Of a stretch of 64,000 nucleotides of DNA, positions 1 through 8,747 are shown piece by piece; position 1 is the stretch's first letter, and every line of letters starts with the position of its first letter. The translations under genes were made by a program, and so were the position numbers. Below the pieces are notes generated by a model, which was not told the DNA's origin, ran no database searches, and saw only the letters and a list, made by a program, of their open reading frames with translations. The stretch is taken from NCBI GenBank assembly GCA_016708585.1, contig JADJFK010000015.1, positions 27,630-91,629 on the forward strand, given 5' to 3'. This DNA is from Sulfuritalea sp. (GTDB lineage: Bacteria > Pseudomonadota > Gammaproteobacteria > Burkholderiales > Rhodocyclaceae).

Positions 1-1092
1 CTGCAGGTAGAAGGCCGTGCTTTCCTGGGATGCGTCCTGGTTCGCGAACCCGATGTTGTCCGCCGTGAACTCGCCGTCGTAGTAGTCGAAACCGGCTACG
101 GTTTCGCTGGGCAGGGCGCCAAAGTCATGACGCCAGCGCAGGCGCGGCGTGAAGGAGGTCGTGTCGCGGGTACGGTCGCTGGTCGAGGCCCGGGAAACGT
201 ATTTCGCATCGAGTTCCTGATGCTCGCGCGAAATCTCGGCCTCAATGGTGAGGCGATCATTCACGCGGTAGGAAACCCCGGGCCGAAGCCGGTAGCCGTT
301 GCGATCTTCCTTGTTCTCGGGAAATCGGGTGCTGGTCGGATTGTTGCGATAGGTGGCGCTGAAAATGGCTCCCGCTTGTCCGGCTGATTCCTTGTAGGCG
401 GCAAAGTCGGTGAAGACTTCACCGCGATCCAGCAGCCAGCCGGCACGCCCGCTGATGCTCTGCTGGTCCTGCTGGCCGTTGTCGCGGTAGCCATTGGCGT
501 CTGCATGATTCGCGAACAGGTTGAAATAGGCCTTGTCGTTGCCGTTGGCCAGCTGGGCGTCGACGCCCTTGTAATCCTTGCTGCCCAGCGTGGCTGCTAT
601 GGTCGCCCGGGGGCGCCCCGACTTGTCGGTAATGATGTTGATCACGCCGCCGGTGGCGCCGTCGCCGTAGAGGACGGCGCCCGAGCCGCGGATGATCTCG
701 ATCCGCTCCACACTTTCCAGCGGAATCGACGACCAGATGATTGAGCCCAGATCGACCGGGTTGACGCGCAGGCCGTCGACCAGGATCAGGGTATTGCTGG
801 TGGCCGTGGCACCGAAGCCGCGGATGTCGACCGTGGCATCCCGGCCCATGACACCGCCTAGCTGGCGCACGTCCACCCCGGCCCGCGTGGCGAGTACGTC
901 AGGCAGGTTGGTGGCCGGCGTGTTGCGGATATCCTGGCGGGTGATCACGCTGATGTTGGCGGCGACGCCCGGATCGGCTTCGCTGAACCGGGTGGCGGTG
1001 ACGACGACCGCCGCGAGGTCGGCGGCGGCGAGGGAAACGCAAGGGAAAGCAACGATGGCCGCGCAGGCGGCGGTGAGGAAACGACGAACCAT
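1..1092 (-). CDS. btuB: TonB-dependent outer-membrane receptor, BtuB-like, partial (C-terminus outside window)
   Basis: One open frame runs on the reverse strand from an ATG at 1092 to the window edge, so about 364 residues are visible and the distal barrel is missing. It begins with a signal peptide (MVRRFLTAACAAIVAFP), then a TonB-box-like VVVTATRFSE, then a plug domain with RGFGATATSNTLILVDG and RGSGAVLYGDGATGGVINI. A GGGAG ribosome site lies 8-12 bases upstream of the start. These are standard plug features of TonB receptors that move metal chelates or vitamins across the outer membrane. The cobalamin riboswitch just upstream points to vitamin B12 or a cobinamide as the substrate; this is inferred from context, not from residues in the protein. 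Confidence 0.88.
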   Translation of the reverse strand, partial: MVRRFLTAACAAIVAFPCVSLAAADLAAVVVTATRFSEADPGVAANISVITRQDIRNTPATNLPDVLATRAGVDVRQLGGVMGRDATVDIRGFGATATSNTLILVDGLRVNPVDLGSIIWSSIPLESVERIEIIRGSGAVLYGDGATGGVINIITDKSGRPRATIAATLGSKDYKGVDAQLANGNDKAYFNLFANHADANGYRDNGQQDQQSISGRAGWLLDRGEVFTDFAAYKESAGQAGAIFSATYRNNPTSTRFPENKEDRNGYRLRPGVSYRVNDRLTIEAEISREHQELDAKYVSRASTSDRTRDTTSFTPRLRWRHDFGALPSETVAGFDYYDGEFTADNIGFANQDASQESTAFYLQ

Positions 1093-1224
1093 GAAAGAAA
1101 CTCCCGAAACCCCGGCGAGCGTCCCCGCAGCCGGAAGGTGGCAATTGAATGTTTGGGAGGTGAGGGTGATGGACGGGGCGGAAGCAAGCCCCCGGCACGC
1201 CGCAACCCCGCAACGCATTCGCTG

Positions 1225-1415
1225 GTTTGTTCCTGGCCGGTCTCCGGGCTTGGAAGTCTTGGTTCATCGCCTTCCCGGGGGAGACCCAGTGGCGTATCGA
1301 TGAACCCGCACTTCCTTACCGTTGCGGGGGCAGCGCCGGAATCGGGCCTTTTGAAGGCCCTCACCGGCTTCCCGTTTCACCCGGCATGAAAACCATGCGC
1401 GGGCACCACGAACGG
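1225..1415 (-). promoter_or_regulatory. cobalamin (B12) riboswitch in the btuB leader
   Basis: Read on the reverse strand, the leader contains the hallmark blocks in order: GCCGGTGAGGGC, the B12 box GCTGCCCCCGCAACGG (around 1318-1333), ACCACTGGGT-like and GGGAAGGCG segments, and the closing AAGCCCGGAGACCGGCC (1236-1252). This is the conserved core of the AdoCbl riboswitch class. It lies about 130-300 bases upstream of the receptor start in the same direction, so it should repress receptor synthesis when cobalamin is plentiful. Confidence 0.92.
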
Positions 1416-1534
1416 GGCGAAGTATAGCAAAACCTTACCGGGTTCGAGGAAATATGGACTGCGAGCGCAATTTGTCGGATATATTTGTCGGCCTGCCGGG
1501 TTTTCATCCCGACATGTGGCTACCGAGTTGAGAC

Positions 1535-1548
1535 TTGATGCATGTCAA
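1535..1548. promoter_or_regulatory. FNR/Dnr-type box upstream of nirS
   Basis: TTGATGCATGTCAA matches the FNR/NNR/Dnr consensus TTGAT-N4-(A/G)TCAA at every consensus position. It lies 112 bases upstream of the nirS start, a usual distance once a leader is allowed for. It predicts low-oxygen or NO-dependent activation of the nir operon. Confidence 0.8.
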
Positions 1549-1659
1549 GGATGGAGACGGGCCGCGAGAGCAATCTTGCAACCTTCGGATTAAAATGGTT
1601 TTCAGCGCGCAGTACCGGATTTACCGGATTGTTCATGGATCACTCAAAAGGAGAGAAGG

Positions 1660-3336
1660 ATGAAAAGGAAGTTACTCGGAATGTTTGCTGTGTCCGCCAT
1701 TGCCGGCGCCATGGGCAGTGCGTTCGCGCAAGACGCAGCACCGACCCTGACCGCTGCCGAGAAGGAAGCGGCGAAGAAGATTTATTTCGAGCGTTGCGCC
1801 GGGTGCCACGGTGTACTGCGCAAGGGCGCCACCGGCAAGAATCTTGAGCCGCACTGGACCAAGACCGACAAGGCGGGTGCGAAGACCGAAGGCGGCACCC
1901 TCAAGCTGGGCCAGGCCCGCCTGGAGAAGATCATCGCCTACGGTACCGACGGCGGCATGGTGAACTTCGATGACATCCTGACCAAGGAAGAAATCGCGCT
2001 GATGTCGAAGTACATCCAGAACACGCCGGACGTACCGCCCGAGTACAGCTTCAAGGAAACCATGGATTCCTGGAAGGTCATCATTCCGGTCAAGGATCGC
2101 CCGACCAAGCAGATGAACAAGTTCAACCTCAAGAACATGTTCTCGGTCACCCTGCGCGATACCGGCGAAGTGGCTCTGATCGACGGCGACACCAAGGATA
2201 TCCGCAGCATCGTCAAGACCGGCTACGCGGTGCATATCTCGCGCCTGTCGAAGTCCGGCCGCTACGTGTACGTGATCGGCCGCGACGGCCGCCTGAGCCT
2301 GATCGACCTGTGGATGGAGAAGCCCGCGGTCGTGGCCGAACTCAAGATCGGTTTCGATGCCCGCTCGGTGGACACCTCGAAGTTCAAGGGCTATGACGAC
2401 AAGTACGCGATCGCCGGTTCCTACTGGCCGCCCCAGTACGTGATCATGGACGGCGACACGCTGAAGCCGCTCAAGGTCGTCAGCACCCGCGGCATGACCG
2501 TGGATGGCGAGTATCACCCCGAGCCGCGCGTGGCCTCGATCGTTTCTTCCGAGATCAAGCCGGAATGGGTCGTGAACATCAAGGAAACCGGCCAGATCCT
2601 GCTGGTGGATTACTCCGACATCAAGAACCTGAAGACGACGACCATCGAATCCGCCAAGTTCCTGCATGACGGCGGCTGGGATGCCTCGAAGCGCTACTTC
2701 CTGGTCGCGGCCAACGCCTCGAACAAGATCGCCGCGGTCGACACCAAGCTCGGCAAGCTGGCCGCGCTGATCGACACCGCGAAGATCCCGCACCCGGGTC
2801 GCGGCGCCAACTTCATGCATCCGAAGTTCGGCCCGGTCTGGGCCACGGGCCACCTCGGCGCCGACGTCGTGACGCTGATCTCCACTCCGTCGGACAAGAA
2901 GGAGCACGCCAAGTACAAGGAGTACAACTGGAAGGTGGTCCAGGAAATGAAGCACGTGCCGGGCAACCTGTTCGTCAAGACCCATCCGAAGTCCAAGCAT
3001 TTCTGGGCCGACGCACCGCAGAATCCGGACAAGGACCTGGCCGAATCCGTCGCGGTGTGGAACATGTCCGACCTGTCGAAGCCGGTCAAGGTGATCAACG
3101 TGGCGAAGGATTCCGGACTGCCGCCGACCAAGGCGACCAAGCGCGCCGTGCATCCCGAGTACAGCGCGGACGGCAAGGAAGTCTGGATCTCGCTATGGGG
3201 TGGCAAGACCGACCAGTCCGCCATCGTTGTCTATGACGACGCCACGCTGGCCGTGAAGAAGGTGATCACCGATCCGAAGATGATCACGCCGACCGGCAAG
3301 TTCAACGTCTACAATACGCAGCACGACATTTACTGA
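1660..3336 (+). CDS. nirS: cytochrome cd1 nitrite reductase
   Basis: NirS reduces nitrite to nitric oxide in the periplasm, taking electrons through heme c and reducing nitrite at heme d1. The 558-residue protein has a signal peptide (MKRKLLGMFAVSAIAGAMGS), one heme c site CAGCH at residues 46-50, and an eight-bladed d1 domain. The d1 axial ligand is the histidine of GYAVHISR (residue 192), and the catalytic histidine regions are FMHPKFGPVW and KTHPKSKHFW. Length fits the family. A strong AAGGAGAGAAGG ribosome site precedes the ATG. It is the first gene of a nine-gene nir operon behind an FNR/Dnr box. Confidence 0.98.
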   Translation: MKRKLLGMFAVSAIAGAMGSAFAQDAAPTLTAAEKEAAKKIYFERCAGCHGVLRKGATGKNLEPHWTKTDKAGAKTEGGTLKLGQARLEKIIAYGTDGGMVNFDDILTKEEIALMSKYIQNTPDVPPEYSFKETMDSWKVIIPVKDRPTKQMNKFNLKNMFSVTLRDTGEVALIDGDTKDIRSIVKTGYAVHISRLSKSGRYVYVIGRDGRLSLIDLWMEKPAVVAELKIGFDARSVDTSKFKGYDDKYAIAGSYWPPQYVIMDGDTLKPLKVVSTRGMTVDGEYHPEPRVASIVSSEIKPEWVVNIKETGQILLVDYSDIKNLKTTTIESAKFLHDGGWDASKRYFLVAANASNKIAAVDTKLGKLAALIDTAKIPHPGRGANFMHPKFGPVWATGHLGADVVTLISTPSDKKEHAKYKEYNWKVVQEMKHVPGNLFVKTHPKSKHFWADAPQNPDKDLAESVAVWNMSDLSKPVKVINVAKDSGLPPTKATKRAVHPEYSADGKEVWISLWGGKTDQSAIVVYDDATLAVKKVITDPKMITPTGKFNVYNTQHDIY

Positions 3337-3358
3337 TCGAAACTTGATCGGTAGCAAG

Positions 3359-3384
3359 GATAAAGGGGCGTAAGCCCCTTTATC
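3359..3384 (+). terminator. hairpin between nirS and nirT (terminator or processing site)
   Basis: GATAAAGGGGC and GCCCCTTTATC form a perfect 11-bp stem around a GTAA loop. There is no long T-run, so it may be a leaky attenuator or an mRNA-stabilising 3' end that keeps nirS expression above the downstream genes rather than a full terminator. Confidence 0.6.
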
Positions 3385-3427
3385 ATGTGTGTCTTTAGAA
3401 ACCGTTGCAGGCATAGGGGATAGTCTC

Positions 3428-4018
3428 ATGGCAGACAACAAATTCACCGGCTTTCTGGCGATGATCCGGCGACCAAGCGCAAAGTATTCGCTGCTGAGCC
3501 TGCTGGTGGTCGGCTTTTTCTCCGGCATCTTCTTCTGGGGTGGTTTCAACACCGGGATGGAAGCCACCAACACCCTTGAGTTCTGCATCGGCTGCCACGA
3601 GATGCGCGACAACGTCTATGTGGAATACAAGAAGACCATCCACTACACCAATCGCACCGGGGTCCGGGCCGTCTGTTCCGACTGCCACGTGCCGAAGGAC
3701 TGGACGCACAAGATGATCCGCAAGATCCAGGCCAGCAAGGAAGTCTGGGGCAAGATCACGGGTGTCATCGATACCCCCGAGAAATTCGCGGCGCATCGGC
3801 TGCAGATGGCCGAAAGCGAATGGGCGCGGATGAAGGCCAACGATTCCCGCGAATGCCGCAACTGCCACAGCTTCGATGCCATGGATGTCGAGAAGCAGAA
3901 GCTGCGCGGGGCGAAAATGCACAAGATCGGCATTGCTGAAAAGAAAACCTGCATCGACTGCCACAAGGGCATTGCCCACACCAAGCCGAAGGGCATGAAG
4001 GAAGACGAGGACGAGTAA
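3428..4018 (+). CDS. nirT: NapC/NirT-family tetraheme c-type cytochrome
   Basis: This 196-residue protein has one N-terminal membrane anchor (about residues 20-40, LLSLLVVGFFSGIFFWGG) and four CXXCH sites: CIGCH, CSDCH, CRNCH and CIDCH. That is the NapC/NirT pattern: a quinol dehydrogenase in the inner membrane that hands electrons to periplasmic reductases. The ATG at 3428 is preferred over an upstream in-frame start because AGGGG stands in front of it and the N-terminus then matches the family. Placement directly after nirS suggests it supplies electrons to NirS, as proposed for nirT in other denitrifiers. Confidence 0.93.
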   Translation: MADNKFTGFLAMIRRPSAKYSLLSLLVVGFFSGIFFWGGFNTGMEATNTLEFCIGCHEMRDNVYVEYKKTIHYTNRTGVRAVCSDCHVPKDWTHKMIRKIQASKEVWGKITGVIDTPEKFAAHRLQMAESEWARMKANDSRECRNCHSFDAMDVEKQKLRGAKMHKIGIAEKKTCIDCHKGIAHTKPKGMKEDEDE

Positions 4019-4078
4019 GTCAACGTCCCGACCTGGCCTGCGTTATATTTCGTACCTATCGTTCGAGAGGAGCAACAA

Positions 4079-4903
4079 ATGAACAAGTTCAGCGTTTCCA
4101 CAGCCGTCGCCGGCGCCCTGCTGGCGCTCGCTTCCCAGGCAGCCGTCGCTGCACCCGACTGGGGCAAGGTGCCCAAGCGTGACATCAATGTCTTCCATGC
4201 CGGCGTCACGCCGATCGAATGGGCGACCAAGAAGTCCGACCACAGCGGCTCCGCCGGCATGCGCAAGGGTGAAAGCTGTGCCGGGTGCCACGAGGAAAAG
4301 GGCACGCTGAACTTCAACTTCAAGCGCCTGGCGGACAAGGAACTGGAGCCCAAGGGGGCGCCCAAGACCATGATGTTCCCGGTCAGCGTGCAGGCTGCGT
4401 ACGATGCTGCCAACCTTTACATCCGTCTTACCTTCAAGGCGCCGTCCGGCGGCGCCGACAAGGGCGACAAGGACAACGAAGTCAAGGCCACCGTTTTGTT
4501 CGCCGACGCCAAGGTGCCGCAGGCCGACCAGTATGGCTGCTGGCAGAGCTGCCATGCCGACGCGCGCACCATGCCCGGTGCCGACGACAAGAAGACCAAG
4601 TACGCCAAGGAAGGCGCCTACGAACTGGTGCAGTGGGCCAGCAAGGGCAACAAGGTTTCCGACGGCAGCGTCACCACCGAACGCAAGATGACCGGCGGCA
4701 CCACCGGCGCCAAGGCCGAAGCCAGCAAGAGCGGCGACACCTACACGGTGACCTTCACGCGCAAGAATCCGGGCGAGGGCAAGGCGGTACCTTTCGGCAT
4801 CGCTGTTCATGCCGACAACTCGAGCGGTCGCTTCCATCACGTCTCACTTGGCTACAAACTGGGCATCGGCGCAGACGGCGACGTCAAGGCAGCCAAGCAG
4901 TAA
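4079..4903 (+). CDS. nirB: diheme cytochrome c-552, NirB-like (EB_dh-type heme domain)
   Basis: The 274-residue periplasmic protein starts with a clear signal peptide ending AAVAA. It carries two covalent heme motifs: a normal CAGCH in GESCAGCHEEKG and a five-spaced CWQSCH in YGCWQSCHADAR. The body resembles the cytochrome c-552/ethylbenzene dehydrogenase heme-binding family, which includes NirB of pseudomonad nir operons, where it stands after nirS and nirT as here. A role as electron carrier or redox partner in nitrite respiration is inferred. A paralogue with the same two heme motifs lies at 45617-46516. Its ribosome site is GAGAGGAG. Confidence 0.82.
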   Translation: MNKFSVSTAVAGALLALASQAAVAAPDWGKVPKRDINVFHAGVTPIEWATKKSDHSGSAGMRKGESCAGCHEEKGTLNFNFKRLADKELEPKGAPKTMMFPVSVQAAYDAANLYIRLTFKAPSGGADKGDKDNEVKATVLFADAKVPQADQYGCWQSCHADARTMPGADDKKTKYAKEGAYELVQWASKGNKVSDGSVTTERKMTGGTTGAKAEASKSGDTYTVTFTRKNPGEGKAVPFGIAVHADNSSGRFHHVSLGYKLGIGADGDVKAAKQ

Positions 4904-4922
4904 ATCCTCCTTGCGTCCGGAG

Positions 4923-5297
4923 ATGCCGATCGCCGGTCAATGCCTGAAACGAGTGCCAGCTTTCCTGGCGCTCGTTTCTTTTTATGTCCCCGGCGTCCTC
5001 GCCGGGGACGGTATCCCCCGGCGGGATGCGGCACTTGCCCAGCAGACGGTCGAAGTGACGATCCAGGACTACAAATTCCTGCCTGCCGAAGTGCGCATCA
5101 AGGCCGGTGACACGGTGAAGTGGATCAACATGGAAAAGCGCACCAGCCACTCCGTGCTGTTTCCGGCCGAGAACGGCCTCGAATCGGAGCGGATGTTTCC
5201 GCAGGAACATTGGCAGCGGACCTTCGTCAAACCCGGAAGCTACAGCTATCGCTGCGGCCCGCACGAGGAAATGAAGGGGCTGGTCCTTGTCGAATAG
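4923..5297 (+). CDS. single-domain type 1 copper protein (amicyanin/plastocyanin-like cupredoxin)
   Basis: A 124-residue exported protein. After the signal segment (VPAFLALVSFYVPGVLAG) it is one cupredoxin fold: VEVTIQDYKFLPAEV, GDTVKWIN, the first ligand in RTSHSVLF, and the C-terminal ligand loop CGPHEEM, a Cys-x2-His-x2-Met spacing as in amicyanin. It sits between nirB and nirC, so it is a likely soluble electron donor to NirS, replacing the nirM cytochrome found in other nir operons. The start is uncertain: ATG 4923 is closely preceded by GGAG, and GTG 4953 is an in-frame alternative. Confidence 0.88.
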   Translation: MPIAGQCLKRVPAFLALVSFYVPGVLAGDGIPRRDAALAQQTVEVTIQDYKFLPAEVRIKAGDTVKWINMEKRTSHSVLFPAENGLESERMFPQEHWQRTFVKPGSYSYRCGPHEEMKGLVLVE

Positions 5298-5619
5298 CAC
5301 GACAACTGTTTCGCTACTTGCCGCGCTGCTGCCGGGCCTTGCTGCACTGCCGGCGGTGGCCGAGCCGTCCGCGGCACGGCAGAAGGAGCTGATCCACCTG
5401 GTGCGCCAGGATTGCGGCTCCTGCCATGGCATGACCCTGCAAGGCGGGCTGGGCCCGGCGCTGTTGCCGGCAAACCTGGCCGACAAGCCGGCGGAAAGCC
5501 TGGTCGCCACCATCGTCCATGGCCGTCCGGGCACACCGATGCCGCCGTGGCATCGCTTCCTCGCCGAGGACGAAGCGCGGTGGATCGTGGCCAAACTGAT
5601 GGCCGGTTTTCCCGAATGA
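5287..5619 (+). CDS. nirC: monoheme c-type cytochrome NirC
   Basis: A 110-residue exported protein with a signal peptide (VSLLAALLPGLAALPAVAEP), one heme site CGSCHG and a probable methionine ligand in PGTPMPPW. It starts at a TTG that overlaps the end of the cupredoxin gene, with AAGGGG upstream at 5274. NirC is known as a small cytochrome of nir operons that donates electrons to NirS and/or to d1 maturation. Its position directly before nirF fits the standard order. Confidence 0.88.
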   Translation: MSNSTTTVSLLAALLPGLAALPAVAEPSAARQKELIHLVRQDCGSCHGMTLQGGLGPALLPANLADKPAESLVATIVHGRPGTPMPPWHRFLAEDEARWIVAKLMAGFPE

Positions 5620-6791
5620 GGCACGGGCTGCAATTGCTGCTGCTCGGCCTGCTGGCGCTGCTGCTCGGCGCCTGTGCCGGCACATCCGTGCGCGGTACCG
5701 GTGATCTCGGCCTGGTCATCGAACGTGCCAGCGGCCACGTCACGCTGGTGAATACTTCCACGCGTTCCGCCTATGCGCGCATCGGCGGACTCGGCGACCT
5801 CTCGCACGCCTCGGTGGTGTACTCGCGCGACGCGCGCTATGCCTATGTCTTCGGCCGTGACGGCGGACTGACCAAGATCGACCTGCTCGACGCGCTCATC
5901 GTCAAGCGCGTGATCCAGTCGGGCAATGCCATCGGCGGTTCGATTTCGCAGGACGGGCGCATCGTCGTCGCGCAGAACTACGCGCCGGGCGGAATCAAGG
6001 CCTTCGATGCGGAGACGCTGGAACTGCTCGCGGAAGTTCCCGCCGAATACGCGCCGGGAAAATTCTCCAAGGTGGTCGGCCTGGCCGACGTGCCGGGCAA
6101 CAAGTTCGCCTACGCGCTGTTCGATGGCGGCGAAATCTGGGTCAGCGATTTTTCCGAGCCGAAGAAGCCGGTCACCAGGCGCTATCCGGCCGGCCAGCAA
6201 CCTTATGACGGCCTCGTCACGCCCGACGGCCGCCACTACCTGGCGGGGTTGTTCGGCGAGGACGGCGTCGCGCTGCTCGACCTGTGGCAGCCGGAAAAGG
6301 GCGCGCGCAAGATCCTCGAAAAATACGGCCGCGGCGAGGAAAAGCTGCCGGTGTTCAAGATGCCGCACCTGCGCGGCTGGTCGGTCGCGGCGGGTCGCGC
6401 CTGGCTGCCGGCGATCGGGCGCCACGAGGTGCTGGTGGCCGACGCGGCGACCTGGCAGGAAACAGGCCGCGTCGCGGTCAAGGGCCAGCCGGTGTTCGTC
6501 ATGGCCAGCCCGGACGGGCGCCAGATCTGGGTGAACTTCGCCTTTCCCGACAACGGCTGGGTGCAGGTGATCGATACGCTTTCCGGCAAGGTGGTGCACA
6601 CCCTGCAACCGGGCAAGGCTGTGCTGCACATGGAATTCACGCCGCGCGGCGAAGCGGTCTGGCTTTCCGCGCGCGATGACAATCGCGTGGTGATCCACGA
6701 CACGCGAAATTTCGCCAAGCTGGGCGAGATTGCCGCCGAGGCGCCCTCGGGAATCTTCTTCACCAGTCGCGCTGCCCGCATCGGTTTCTGA
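5616..6791 (+). CDS. nirF: heme d1 biosynthesis protein NirF (lipoprotein, d1-binding propeller)
   Basis: This 391-residue protein begins with a lipoprotein signal (LLLLGLLALLLGAC), so it should be anchored in the periplasm by its N-terminal cysteine. The remainder is an eight-bladed propeller like the d1 domain of NirS, without a heme c site; typical blades are YAYVFGRDGGLTKIDL and the histidine region KMPHLRGW. NirF is known to act late in d1 synthesis. ATG 5616 overlaps the nirC stop (ATGA), giving tight translational coupling. Confidence 0.95.
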   Translation: MRHGLQLLLLGLLALLLGACAGTSVRGTGDLGLVIERASGHVTLVNTSTRSAYARIGGLGDLSHASVVYSRDARYAYVFGRDGGLTKIDLLDALIVKRVIQSGNAIGGSISQDGRIVVAQNYAPGGIKAFDAETLELLAEVPAEYAPGKFSKVVGLADVPGNKFAYALFDGGEIWVSDFSEPKKPVTRRYPAGQQPYDGLVTPDGRHYLAGLFGEDGVALLDLWQPEKGARKILEKYGRGEEKLPVFKMPHLRGWSVAAGRAWLPAIGRHEVLVADAATWQETGRVAVKGQPVFVMASPDGRQIWVNFAFPDNGWVQVIDTLSGKVVHTLQPGKAVLHMEFTPRGEAVWLSARDDNRVVIHDTRNFAKLGEIAAEAPSGIFFTSRAARIGF

Positions 6792-6792
6792 C

Positions 6793-7800
6793 ATGGACTC
6801 GCCCTACACGCCGCTCGAATTTTCCCTGCTCAACGACTGGCAGCGCGACTTTCCCGTTTGCGCACGGCCGTTCGCCGAGCTTGCGGCAAAAGTCGGCGCT
6901 GACGAGACGGCGGTTCTGGACGCGCTCAAGCATTTGCAGGCGCGCGGTGCCATCAGTCGTGTCGGCGCCGTGCTGGCGCCGCGCCGGATCGGCGCCTCGA
7001 CGCTGGCGGCGCTCGCCGCCCCGGTCGCGGAGATCGAGCGCATCGCCGCCCTGGTCAGCGCGCGGCCGGAGGTCAACCACAACTACCAGCGCGAACACCG
7101 CTACAACCTCTGGTTCGTCGCCACCGCCGCCGATCAGGCCCTGCTGGACCGCGCCTTGCGCGAAATCGAACGGGAGACCGGCTGTGCCGTCATCGCGCTG
7201 CCGCTGGAACAGGAATATCACATCGACCTCGGCTTCGACCTGAACTCCGCGCACAAGCACCCTGTCAGGCTCCCCGGCCCGCCGGCATGCGTGACCGATG
7301 CCATCGAGCGAAAGCTGATCGCCGCGTTGCAGCCCGGCCTGGAACTGGTGCCGCGTCCCTTCGTGCGTCTCGGCGAACGCGCGGGCATGAGCGAAAACGA
7401 GATACTCGGGCGCATCGCCGGCTGGCTGGACCAGGGCCTGATCAAGCGCTTCGGCGTCGTCGTGCGCCACCACGAACTGGGCTATCGCGCCAACGCCATG
7501 GTGGTGTTCGACCTGCCGGATGCCGACGTCGATCGCATCGGCCTGCAGCTCGCGGCGGAGCCCGGTGTCACGCTGTGCTATCGCCGCACGCGCAGCCTGC
7601 CGGAGTGGCCCTACAACCTCTACTGCATGGTGCATGGCCGTTCGCGCGAAGAGGCGCGGCCGGTGATCGAGCGCCTCGCCGCCATGGCCGGCGCTCCGGC
7701 AACGGTGCTGTTCTCGACGCGCCGCTTCAAGCAATGCGGCGCGCGCTATTTTTCCGACGAGGCAGCGGACCGCCGCCGGGGCGAGCCCACGCATGCCTGA
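6793..7800 (+). CDS. nirD: fused siroheme decarboxylase subunit NirDL
   Basis: The 335-residue protein contains two Lrp/AsnC-like halves: the NirD-like half to about residue 155, with VNHNYQREHRYNLWFV, and the NirL-like half after it, with CYRRTRSLPEWPYNLYCMVHG. Together with NirG and NirH it decarboxylates siroheme on the way to heme d1. In some denitrifiers nirD and nirL are separate genes; here they are one. Residues 33-40 (KVGADETA) are encoded by a copy of the dispersed 24-bp repeat, within the first helix-turn-helix. Confidence 0.93.
   Translation: MDSPYTPLEFSLLNDWQRDFPVCARPFAELAAKVGADETAVLDALKHLQARGAISRVGAVLAPRRIGASTLAALAAPVAEIERIAALVSARPEVNHNYQREHRYNLWFVATAADQALLDRALREIERETGCAVIALPLEQEYHIDLGFDLNSAHKHPVRLPGPPACVTDAIERKLIAALQPGLELVPRPFVRLGERAGMSENEILGRIAGWLDQGLIKRFGVVVRHHELGYRANAMVVFDLPDADVDRIGLQLAAEPGVTLCYRRTRSLPEWPYNLYCMVHGRSREEARPVIERLAAMAGAPATVLFSTRRFKQCGARYFSDEAADRRRGEPTHA
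6888..6911 (+). repeat. 24-bp dispersed repeat, copy 1 (inside nirDL)
   Basis: AAAAGTCGGCGCT plus GACGAGACGGC; 22 of 24 bases match the consensus derived from the other copies. It is in frame within nirDL. Confidence 0.7.
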
Positions 7801-8266
7801 CGGAATCAGCGGCGCGGCGAAATTCGACGAAACCGATCGCCGCATCATCAACGCCTTGCAAGGCGATTTCCCTCTGGTGCCCGAGCCCTATCGCCAGGTC
7901 GCCGCGGACCTCGGTATTGCCGAAGGGGAGTTGCTCGGCCGCCTCGATGCCTTGCTCGAGCGTCGCGTGCTGACGCGCTTCGGGCCGATGTTCCAGATCG
8001 AGCGTGCCGGCGGCGCTTTCGTCCTCGCCGCGATGAAGGTGTCGGAGGTGGATTTCGAGCGCGTCACGGCGCAGGTCAATGCCTTCCCCGAGGTGGCCCA
8101 CAACTATCGCCGCGAACACGCACTCAACATGTGGTTCGTCCTCGCCACGGCGACCCCCGAAGGCATCGCCAGGACCGTGATCGCCATCGAAGCGGCAACC
8201 GGGTTGCCGGTATTTGCCTTCCCCAAGGAGCGCGAATACTTCGTCGAGATGAAACTCCATGCCTGA
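7793..8266 (+). CDS. nirG: siroheme decarboxylase subunit NirG
   Basis: A 157-residue Lrp/AsnC-like protein with an N-terminal HTH (DETDRRIINALQGDFPLV) and the family signature VAHNYRREHALNMWFVL. It overlaps the end of nirDL by 8 bases. It is most like the NirD/NirG branch. It is a component of the NirDLGH complex that converts siroheme to didecarboxysiroheme in heme d1 synthesis. It acts as an enzyme, not a regulator, despite the HTH. Confidence 0.92.
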   Translation: MPDGISGAAKFDETDRRIINALQGDFPLVPEPYRQVAADLGIAEGELLGRLDALLERRVLTRFGPMFQIERAGGAFVLAAMKVSEVDFERVTAQVNAFPEVAHNYRREHALNMWFVLATATPEGIARTVIAIEAATGLPVFAFPKEREYFVEMKLHA

Positions 8267-8741
8267 ACTCGACGCCCTCGACCGGCGTCTGATCGTCGCC
8301 ACCCAGGCCGGCCTGCCGCGCGTGTCGCGCCCTTACGATGCCATCGGCGGCGAACTCGGCATCGGCGGCGAGGAAGTCATCGCCCGCCTGCGGCGCATGC
8401 TGGAAACCGGTGTGATCCGCCGCATCGGCGCCGTGCCGAACCACTACGCGATCGGCTACACGGCCAACGGCATGTCGGTATGGGACGTCGCCGACGAACG
8501 CATCGATGAACTGGGGGCGAAGGTCGGCGCGCTGGCCTTCGTCACGCATTGCTACCGGCGCCCGCGCCGCCTGCCCGACTGGCCCTACAACCTGTTCGCC
8601 ATGGTACATAGCCGGAGCAGGGACGAAGTTGCCGCCCGCGTCGCCGAGATAGAGATCCTGCTGGGCGATGCCTGCCGGGGGCACGACGTTCTCTACAGCA
8701 CGGCGATCCTCAAGAAGACCGGCCTGCGGATTGCCGGCTGA
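8259..8741 (+). CDS. nirH: siroheme decarboxylase subunit NirH
   Basis: A 160-residue Lrp-like protein of the NirL/NirH branch: LDRRLIVATQAGLPRVSRPY, then IRRIGAVPNHYAIGYTANGM and CYRRPRRLPDWPYNLFAMVH, nearly the same signature as the second half of NirDL. It overlaps nirG by 8 bases and is the last gene of the operon. It is part of the siroheme decarboxylase complex for heme d1. NirJ is encoded separately at 30777, and no nirE is in the window. Confidence 0.93.
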   Translation: MPELDALDRRLIVATQAGLPRVSRPYDAIGGELGIGGEEVIARLRRMLETGVIRRIGAVPNHYAIGYTANGMSVWDVADERIDELGAKVGALAFVTHCYRRPRRLPDWPYNLFAMVHSRSRDEVAARVAEIEILLGDACRGHDVLYSTAILKKTGLRIAG

Positions 8742-8747
8742 GGGTCG

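Noticed and set aside
1672..3153. 493-codon open frame antisense to nirS
   Set aside because: It mirrors nirS codon by codon, has no ribosome site and no family resemblance; high GC third positions keep the opposite frame open.
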